A DNA stretch of 5,863 nt from positions 1 to 5,863 of the forward strand of contig JAUZPS010000318.1 in NCBI GenBank assembly GCA_030705945.1, read 5' to 3'. Positions within the stretch are counted from its first letter, which is position 1. The number at the start of each line of letters is the position of its first letter. The notes beneath the pieces were generated by a model. It worked only from the letters and a program-made list of their open reading frames with translations. It was not told where the DNA came from and did no database searches. The DNA comes from Bacillota bacterium (lineage in GTDB: Bacteria > Bacillota > Clostridia > Acetivibrionales > DSM-2933). Shown one piece after another: positions 1 through 5,863 of this stretch. A program made the position numbers and the translations under genes.

Positions 1-3000
1 CCTGTCAGGCCCATAATCCCTATGGAATCCAGACCGTACAGCTCAAAAGGTTCTTCGGATCTTATTTTATCCACTGGAATCCTCATCACCTTTGAGATTA
101 CCTTTTTAAGGTGGAGCTCCGCCCTTTCGCGCAATTGGGATGCGCCATTATTTTCAGACTGCAATTGAGATGCGCCATTACCTTCAGACAATGGTCTTTC
201 TGTATTTACAGCTTTTACGGGGTTCTCTTTTATAGGGCTCTCTTTTACAGCAACGACATTGCTTCCTTTATCTAAAGCTTCAATAACCATAAACTGGTTT
301 ACTTCAGACCCCATTCCAGTTCGGAATGCCTCAAATCCTGCTGCATTTTTAAGAACGGCAAGTCCTGCGGTTTTTCTCATGAGTTCAACAACCTCATTTG
401 AAACCGTCATGCCGCCTTCCTCCCAAAGAGGCCAGTTGAAGGAAATACTCTTTCCCTGACGCCCATTCATTGAACGCCATTGCGCATAGCTGTCCATAAA
501 TCCGTTGGCGTAGGCATAGTCACATTGTCCAATATTCCCCATGACAGACGTAATGGATGAAAAGAGTATGAAGAAATCAAGCTTCTCGCCTTTTGTAGCC
601 TCATCCAGATAAACTGTCCCGAATATTTTCGGAGCCAACACCATATCCATCTCTTCCCTGGTTTTCTTTATGGCAAAGGAATCCCTGAGTACACCTGCGC
701 AATGAATAACTCCGTTTAATTCCCCATAGCTTGATTTAATCTGAGAAATAAGCTTTTCAACATCCGAAGGACTTGTAACATCAGCTCTCATATACGTAAT
801 CTCAGACCCTTTACCAGCAAGCTCCTCTATTTCACTTATCCTGTCCCTGCCCAGGCTGGAACGTCCTGCAAGGATGATGCGGGCCTTCACCTTTTCCGAA
901 ATATATCTGGCAAAGGCTAAACCCAAACCACCTGCTCCTCCTGTGATCAGGTATACCCCACCGTCTTTGAAGGATTCGGATGTCACCGTTCTATCAGTGG
1001 AATAATCTTTCAGATGCTTTTTATTGCGTATTCCGTTGTCATAAAGGACCTCCATTACCGCATTATCATCATCCGACAGTTCATCTGACACATATCCTAC
1101 TGACTGTATTAAAAAGTCTGATGGCTTATCCAGATGGGATGACCGTATTTCAAGTGTCTTGAAAACCATATTGGGATTTTCTGCGCCGATTGATTTTGCA
1201 AATCCCCCTACTGCGTTATTCAGTGGCTTAATCTCACTTCTGCCGCTTGTAGATACATACAGCACCTTTATATTGTTCTTTAGCTTTTGCGCCATCAACG
1301 CTTGCGACAGATACAAAAGTGAATAGACTCCTTTTGCCAGCTGAAGGTCCAAAGCCTCCTTCCGGTTACAGAAGCTGTCCTCGGACCACATGTGGACGTA
1401 ATAAAGCGGGATATCTCCATCCTTCTTCATTTCTTCCAGTAAATTTAGGTAATGATCTTTGTCCGACGGGTCAATCTCGTAAAAATCCCTGTTCCGCTTA
1501 ACAAATTCGGATCCCGGTTTAACAAGGACCACCCCATCCCAGACCTTTCCGGTTTTATCTTTGAATGCCTCGACGAAGGTTTCACCAGTGTCGAATACTA
1601 CCACTTTTCCCCGCGCTTTCCCACTGTCTAATCTGAGTACATTCTCAGCCTTCTCCCATACTGGAACAAGATATTTGCTTACGGTAGATGCCTGCATTCC
1701 GCCTGAAATGAGGCTAACTTTTCCGGAAGCTGCAGCTTTCAAGGAGTAATCCTTTATTTTCACCAACCCCAGTCCTGTCTCATCCGCAAGCAGTATATCA
1801 TATTTTTTTATACCATTGCCATCCGCATTTCCTGTGTTTGCCGGTACTGCATATGCATAGCATCTGGACGTCAAAGGCCGAAAAATCTCTATGCTCCCTA
1901 TAGAAAATGGCAAATACATCTGTTCCGGGTTCCCATCGTATGAAGTCAGCAAGCCTGAAAGGGTCTGCAAGGCCCCATCCATAAGCGACGGATGAAGTAC
2001 ATATTGGCTCACTTCATCTTCCAATTCGGAAGGTAATTCAAGAAATGCGATTGCTTCGCCGCCGTTCCCCCGGACTTCCCGGATGACCCGGAAGCTTGTC
2101 CCGTACTTAAATCCCATTGCATAAAATTCAGAGTAAAGCTGTTCTTCATTTTTTAAAGAATGGCACCTGCTTTTTATGGAATTTATATCAATATTCTCAA
2201 CTGACCCGACATCTTCAGTATCATTTTCATATAGAATGCTGCCCTGGCTGTGAATCAATCTCTGTGAATCCTCCCCTGCCGTACTGATCTCAAAGCTTAC
2301 GTTTCCGGCATTTGGGCGCAAACTTATGCATACTTCTACAGGCTCTTTAGTGAAGGTAATGGGTTTTGCCCATATTATATTGCTGATCCCCCTTACACTA
2401 ACGTTCCTGCGAGCCAGTGTTCCTGCAGCTCTTGCCATTTCAATGTAAACCGTTCCGGGTAAAACAGCCTTTTCACCTAAAACATGGTCTCTCAAATAAA
2501 ATTCTGTTCCTGTTAATATCTTATTAAAGCACTGTTCTTCCAGGGTAGAAATATTGCTGTCAACAACAGGATGAAGCGCTGCTGTTCCGCCCTTCTGCAA
2601 GGTTCCTTTAAATTCAGTTTCAACAGTGTCCGGCAACCAGCAACGTGATTTGGAAAACGGATAGGTAGGCAGGGATACCCTTTGAGGCCTTACCTGTTTA
2701 TACAACAGGTTCCAGTCCACATCCACCCCCATGACCCACAACTGCGCAAGCTTTGAAATCTCTTTATCCTTGATGACCGATTTTACGAAGATTTCTCCCG
2801 ATGCGCCCTCTACCAGAAGTCTGGATTTTAATCCATCGGTTTTTACATTGCCCCTATATAAATCGTTGACTCTTGTCTCTCCGCTGCACCAGCTTTCAAG
2901 CTTGTGGATTGCATCGGATACGTTTGAAACAATTACAGCCAGACGTTCTTCCATGGGCTCACGTCCAACCTGCAAAGTATATGAAACATTAAGGAGTGAA

Positions 3001-5863
3001 AGGCTGCTTCCTTTTTGAGCCCATTCACTTTCCAAATGTTCCTTCAATGCCAGGCAATAGGCTTTAAGCCTTTCTTCGTTTTTCGCTGAAAGAATGATAA
3101 GTCTTGGCTCCCCTGTTTCCTCTCCACTGCTATGCGTATTCCCGTCGTATTCCTCCAGTATGATATGCGCATTTGAGCCTCCCGCGCCAAATGAGCTGAG
3201 CCCGGCCCTTCTCGGGTACACGCTTACCTTCCCGTCAATATTTACCACAGGCTGCTTCCACTCTTCAAGACAATGTTGGACATAAAACGGCGTGTTTTCA
3301 AATTTAATATTCGGGTTTGTCTTTTCGGAATTTATGGACGGAGCCAGTTGATTATGCTTCATTTGCAGCAGCACCTTGGTCAATGCCGCAATTCCGGCCG
3401 CAGATTCCAGATGGCCTATATTGGATTTAACAGAGCCAATAGGACAGAACTGCTTTTCACGGGTGTAATTTCCAAAAGCCTTGACCAATCCGGTAATCTC
3501 AATAGGGTCTCCAAGGGATGTGCCTGTTCCATGCGCCTCAAGATAGCTGATAGTCCTTGGATGGACACCCGACCTTTTTAAAGCCTCCATGATCACATTG
3601 CCCTGGGCATTGGGGTTGGGCACTGTGAATCCATTCGTCTTTCCTCCATGATTTAATGCGCTGGCCTTGATTACAGCATAAATCTGGTCACCATCAGCTA
3701 TAGCCCTGCTTATGGGCTTCAAAACTACGGCTCCAACCCCTTCGCCAGGCACATAGCCATCTCCACCTTCCCCGAAGCTATGGCATTTGCCATCGCTGGC
3801 GGTAAATTTACCCTGGCTGATCAAGGCATATTTATTCTGGTGTATGGATACATTGACTCCCCCTGCAATGGCCATGCTGCTTTCACCCTTATGTATGCTG
3901 TCGCAGGCGAGACTTATGGCGGTAAGCGATGATGAGCACATTGTATCTACAGCCATGCTCGGTCCGAAAAAATTAAAATAGTAGGAGATTCTATTTGCAA
4001 TAGATGCATAGGAAGATCCTCCCGAGATGATACTCCCGTCAAATTCATAGGAGAACAACTGGTACTGCCCCCACATAACCCCGACAAACACACCTATATT
4101 TTGACCGTTGAGACTTGTTTTTGAATACCCGGCGTCTTCAATAGCATTCCATGTAATCTCCATAAACAGTCTTTCCTGTGGATCCATAAATTCCGCCTCT
4201 CTTGGCGAAATATTAAAAAACAGAGGGTCGAACTTATCCACGTCGTCAATGAATCCGCCCCATTTTGTATGAATCTTGCCCGGCCGGTTTTTATCCTGGG
4301 AATAATATTTGCTGTTATCCCAACGGTCATCGGGTATTTCTATTATACAATCCCTTCCTGAGGATATATTTTCCCAAAATTCTTTTAAATTTCCGGCCTT
4401 GGGATATCTACCGTCGAGGCCAATGATGGCAATATCCTCAAGCGCTCTATCTCTCTTTTCCTGCCTCTCTTTGATAGCCGCTTCCCTTTTCATGGAATCC
4501 CTTAAAAAGCGTCCTCCTTTTGATTCCGGACGTTTCTCTTCTAAAGCCGCATTAGGCGCAAGAAGGCCTGTCCGGGAAGTATGGCCAGTGATTTCAAGAA
4601 TCTTTTCCTTGTAGTTTTCAACGAAATATTCCGTCAGCTGGTTCAAATTCTGATATTCAAAAAATAGTGTCTTGGATAACTCCCCGAAATGCTTTTCCAG
4701 TTCTCTGGTTAAAGAGATAATCATAATAGAATCTATTCCATAGGACTCAAAAGGCGTTTCAAGCTCTATCCTGTCTCGATGAATCTTTACCTGCCCTGCT
4801 ATAATATCTTTCAGCAGCGATTCGGCTTCTATCTTGACCCTTGCATCATCCTTCGTTTCCAGAGCATTTTTCCCCATGATGGGCGCCTCCGGTACTTCGG
4901 GCTTCACATCCGGACTTTCAGCCTTTTTGCCGTATGTTCCGTTTTTATCCCCGGAAAAGGCAATCAACTGCGCATCAGGAAAATTCAACGCGTTTTCAAA
5001 CACCGCTATTCCATCCTCTGAGCTCAGAGTTTCCAACCTTTCAGAGCGGCTAACCAAAACAGCCGAGTCTGACGACAGTTTCATTCCTCCTTCCGCCCAC
5101 AACGGCCAATCGATGGATATCACTTTACACGGCTCTCTGCGTTTTGATATCCTCACGGCATAGTGATCCATGAAGCTGTTCCCATACGCGTAATCGCTTT
5201 GGCCTATATTCCCCATAAACGCCGATATGGATGAAAACAGTACGAAAAAGTCCATCCCCTCATCCTTTGTTTCCCTGTCCAATAATACTGTACCTAAGAC
5301 CTTTGGTCCTAATACCTCGTTCATTTCATTTTTGAATTTTTTCAGTATAAATGAATCCCTGAGAACTCCCGCGCAGTGAAGCACCCCATGGATGGCATTA
5401 AACCGCGCTTTTGCTTCTTTTACAACAGCTTCAACATCTTCTCTTTTTGAAACATCACCTTCAATATATATAACCTCTGATCCAAGAGCCTTTAATTCAG
5501 TTATTTTCTTATTTTTTTCATCATCCAGCCTTGAACGCCCTACCAAAACCAGGTTAGCTTTAACCTTTTTTGCGATATACCTCGCAAATACAAGTCCCAG
5601 GCCGCCCATACCACCAGTAATGATGTATACACCGTTTTCACGCAGTGAAACTCTGTCTCCGGCAAAGGTTGAAGGGTCAACTTCCGTAAAACCGCTTACG
5701 AACCTGTTTCCGTCCACATACCTGATATCCGCTTCACTTCCACCCTCTTCATAAAACTCCTTCAATGCAATGTCCAATTCATATGTTTTACCTTTTGGCG
5801 CCCCGGTACCGTCCTTATGGCAAACCTCTATTACTTTGACCGGGTAATTGGGGTTTTCGAGCC
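1..5863 (-). CDS. Trans-AT type I modular polyketide synthase, internal fragment (KR-ACP-KS-DH-KR-ACP)
   Basis: One frame stays open across the whole window (codons 5861 down to 3, 1953 residues), so start and stop both lie outside. It encodes a cytoplasmic assembly-line enzyme that extends and processes an acyl chain held on carrier-protein phosphopantetheine arms. Domains in order, by fragment residue: KR1 C-terminal part (1-303), ACP1 (341-420), KS (475-905), KS-flanking adapter (906-1077), DH (1096-1375), KR2 (1397-1862), ACP2 N-terminal half (1913-1953). No GHSxG acyltransferase follows the KS, so malonyl loading must come from a separate enzyme: a trans-AT system. I see no signal peptide or membrane segment. 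All KS and KR catalytic residues are present; the DH keeps His and Asp but has altered motifs. The frame is the same at every motif checked, so this is not a decayed gene. The product compound and gene name cannot be told from this fragment. Confidence 0.97.
3..125 (-). other. Acyl carrier protein domain ACP2, N-terminal half
   Basis: The last 41 visible residues (1913-1953) begin RAELHLKKVISKVMRI and reach the phosphopantetheine motif YGLDSIGIMGL, with the modified Ser1946 at bases 24-26. This carrier receives the extender unit and holds the chain through the KS, DH and KR2 steps. The window ends seven residues after the serine, so the second half, and any tandem ACP, following KS or thioesterase, lies beyond base 1. 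The first half lines up well with ACP1. Confidence 0.93.
131..190 (-). repeat. Two-copy 30-bp in-frame tandem repeat in linker
   Basis: Bases 131-160 and 161-190 are adjacent copies of a 30-bp unit, identical at 26 of 30 positions. They encode SEGNGASQLQ followed by SENNGASQLR. The repeat lies just before the first helix of ACP2 and lengthens the tether by ten residues. It looks like a recent in-frame duplication. Confidence 0.92.
220..249 (-). repeat. Two-copy 15-bp in-frame tandem repeat in linker
   Basis: Bases 220-234 and 235-249 are two copies of a 15-bp unit matching at 13 of 15 positions. The encoded units are near VKESP and IKENP, followed by a degenerate partial third (VKAVN). The length is a multiple of three, so copy changes would keep the frame. 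Confidence 0.7.
276..1673 (-). other. Ketoreductase domain KR2, complete, predicted B-type
   Basis: Residues 1397-1862 contain both halves of a PKS ketoreductase. The structural subdomain starts at YLVPVWEKAE and ends near ENPNMVFKTLEI. The catalytic subdomain begins with the NADPH-binding motif TGGAGGLG at residues 1640-1647 (bases 921-944). The catalytic residues are Lys1745 (APKIFG), Ser1769 (FSSIT), Tyr1782 and Asn1786 (DYAYAN). VLRDS places Asp1727 at the last LDD position, and Met rather than Trp lies eight residues before the Tyr, so a B-type D-hydroxyl is predicted. With the DH just upstream this would normally give a trans double bond. No methyltransferase is inserted between DH and KR. 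The catalytic half is closely similar to KR1. Confidence 0.95.
1737..2576 (-). other. Dehydratase domain (DH), double hotdog, with altered motifs
   Basis: About 280 residues (1096-1375) from LHPVVDSNIS to VKIKDYSLKA have the length of a PKS dehydratase, which removes water from a beta-hydroxyacyl chain to give an enoyl chain. Catalytic His1126 lies in RDHVLGEKAVLPG (bases 2484-2486) and catalytic Asp1295 in HPSLMDGALQ (1977-1979). Both catalytic residues and the Pro nine residues after the His are kept. Two departures stand out. The consensus Gly four residues after the His (HxxxGxxxxP) is Glu, with a Gly one position earlier. The YGPxF motif reads YGTSF, losing its Pro. The domain may still be active, may work slowly, or may act as a specialised double-hotdog domain such as an isomerase or cyclase. 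An ordinary DH is the simplest reading. Confidence 0.9.
2631..3146 (-). other. KS-flanking adapter without acyltransferase (trans-AT type)
   Basis: These 172 residues (906-1077) occupy the place where a cis-AT synthase would carry a roughly 300-residue acyltransferase. Recognisable pieces are SAKNEERLKAY, the segment YTLQVGREPMEERLAVI, LAQLWVMGVDVDWNLLY, and the closing signature RVSLPTYPFSKSRCWLP, which packs back on the KS. There is no GHSxG nucleophile motif and no room for an AT fold. The part at about 2700-2860 aligns in style with the region that carries the lateral-interaction (LINKS) motif in Bacillus trans-AT synthases, but I cannot confirm that motif by eye. The closing signature has Cys where Tyr is usual (RYW). 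The segment's role is structural and possibly to dock the free-standing acyltransferase. Confidence 0.88.
3147..4439 (-). other. Ketosynthase domain (KS), complete and condensation-competent
   Basis: This 431-residue beta-ketoacyl synthase (475-905) runs from EDIAIIGLDGRYP to FGAGGSNAHIILEEY. It takes the chain from ACP1 onto its cysteine and condenses it by decarboxylation with the extender unit on ACP2. The nucleophile is Cys642 in VDTMCSSSL (bases 3936-3938). The two catalytic histidines are His777 in EAHGTGTSLGDP (3531-3533) and His817 in SNIGHLESAAG (3411-3413). The spacings of 135 and 40 residues are those of active KS domains, so it is not a non-elongating KS0, which typically lacks the His of the HGTGT motif. 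The Met before the active Cys is common in trans-AT synthases. The preferred upstream chain cannot be read with confidence by eye; trans-AT KS clades usually follow the beta-carbon state made by the previous module, here beta-hydroxy or unsaturated. Confidence 0.97.
4440..4601 (-). other. Charged inter-module linker between ACP1 and KS
   Basis: These 54 residues (421-474) join the two modules within one polypeptide. The second half is dense in Lys, Arg and Glu (for example MKREAAIKERQEKRDRAL) and looks like one long helix running directly into the KS start EDIAIIG. Similar charged stretches precede KS domains in other modular synthases and may help KS dimer packing. That role is inferred, not shown by the sequence. 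No stop or restart occurs here, so the two modules are covalently linked and do not use docking domains. Confidence 0.7.
4602..4841 (-). other. Acyl carrier protein domain ACP1
   Basis: About 80 residues (341-420) carry the phosphopantetheine attachment motif YGIDSIMI, with the modified serine Ser378 at bases 4728-4730. The motif lies between a first helix (RVKIEAESLLKDII) and the typical ending LFFEYQNLNQLTEYFVENY. It holds the chain reduced by KR1 and presents it to the KS that follows in the same polypeptide. The Trp found about six residues after the serine in carrier proteins for beta-branching cassettes is missing, so HMG-type beta-branching is not expected here. A Pro/Glu-rich linker (residues 304-340, bases 4842-4952) joins it to KR1. 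It is a single carrier with no tandem copy. Confidence 0.95.
4953..5861 (-). other. Ketoreductase domain KR1, missing its N-terminal structural part
   Basis: This is the NADPH-dependent ketoreductase of the upstream module, which reduces the beta-keto group of the chain on ACP1. The window enters it near the end of the structural subdomain: ENPNYPVKVIEV (residues 2-13) matches ENPNMVFKTLEI in KR2, so about 160 residues lie outside. The Rossmann motif TGGMGGLG is at residues 82-89. The catalytic set is Lys187 (GPKVLG), Ser211 (FSSIS), Tyr224 and Asn228 (DYAYGN), with the short-chain dehydrogenase spacing S-x12-Y-x3-N. The motif VLRDS has Asp169 at the last position of the LDD fingerprint, and the A-type Trp eight residues before the Tyr is absent (it is Met). 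Both point to a B-type (D-hydroxyl) reductase. Whether a DH precedes it cannot be seen. Confidence 0.93.

Larger units (their letters stand above)
126..275 (-). other. Low-complexity linker between KR2 and ACP2
   Basis: About 50 residues (1863-1912) connect KR2 to ACP2. They are rich in Lys, Glu, Asn, Ser and Pro with no domain signature, and include two small tandem repeats listed separately. The stretch is probably a flexible tether that lets ACP2 reach the KS, DH and KR active sites. KR1 is joined to ACP1 by a shorter, unrelated Pro/Glu-rich linker. Confidence 0.8.

Noticed and set aside
131..190. CRISPR-like repeat
   Set aside because: Only two directly adjacent copies without spacers, in frame inside a protein linker; it is a coding tandem duplication.
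2631..3146. A degenerate or truncated cis acyltransferase after the KS
   Set aside because: No GHSxG or other AT motif is visible, and the segment has the usual size and signatures of a trans-AT KS adapter.
3273..3581. Plus-strand open frame of 102 codons
   Set aside because: It is antisense to the KS histidine motifs, which fully explain the conservation of this stretch.
4094..4330. Minus-strand open frame of 78 codons
   Set aside because: It is in a different frame from the PKS and sits inside the KS domain, where the PKS frame has unmistakable KS sequence.
4440..4601. A gene boundary with docking domains between the two modules
   Set aside because: The frame is continuous from ACP1 into the KS with no stop, ribosome binding site or start codon arrangement, so the modules are on one polypeptide.
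4834..5163. Plus-strand open frame of 109 codons, with another overlapping it at 4779-5021
   Set aside because: Both are antisense to the KR1 end, the linker and the start of ACP1. They overlap each other in different frames and show no protein family features.
5392..5754. Plus-strand open frame of 120 codons
   Set aside because: It lies fully opposite the KR1 NADPH-binding region, is Ser/Thr/Phe-rich with no recognisable domain, and is a shadow of the minus-strand PKS frame.

Overview
The window is one continuous stretch of coding sequence on the minus strand. A single reading frame (codons from base 5861 down to base 3, 1953 codons) has no stop codon and shows no sign of a frameshift. Neither the gene's start nor its end lies inside. 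It encodes an internal piece of a very large modular type I polyketide synthase (PKS). Residue numbers below count from the first complete codon at 5861.

In protein order (high to low coordinates) the layout is: the C-terminal part of a ketoreductase (KR1), an acyl carrier protein (ACP1), a charged linker, a complete ketosynthase (KS), a KS-flanking adapter with no acyltransferase, a dehydratase (DH), a complete ketoreductase (KR2), a short repeat-bearing linker, and the first half of a second acyl carrier protein (ACP2). The window therefore holds the end of one module (…KR-ACP) and nearly all of the next (KS-DH-KR-ACP). The KS runs through a short adapter straight into the DH, with no GHSxG acyltransferase. 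That is the hallmark of trans-AT polyketide synthases, which are loaded by a separate acyltransferase encoded elsewhere.

Working together (inference from family knowledge): ACP1 hands the chain, beta-reduced by KR1, to the KS. The KS condenses it with an extender unit carried on ACP2. KR2 reduces the beta-keto group, predicted B-type, and the DH may then remove water to leave an alpha,beta double bond. No methyltransferase, enoylreductase or thioesterase lies in the window. The KS has a full Cys-His-His triad and both KRs keep their catalytic residues. The DH keeps its catalytic His and Asp but has two departures from the consensus motifs.

The organism is probably a Firmicute. Base composition is moderately AT-rich, AGG/AGA and ATA codons are frequent, and the domain style (DTMCSSSL in the KS, VLRDS in the KRs) resembles Bacillus, Paenibacillus and clostridial trans-AT synthases. 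Codon use leans towards Clostridia, but this is not proof. No RNA gene, mobile element, promoter, terminator or CRISPR array was seen. The only non-domain structure is a pair of small in-frame tandem repeats in the KR2-ACP2 linker.
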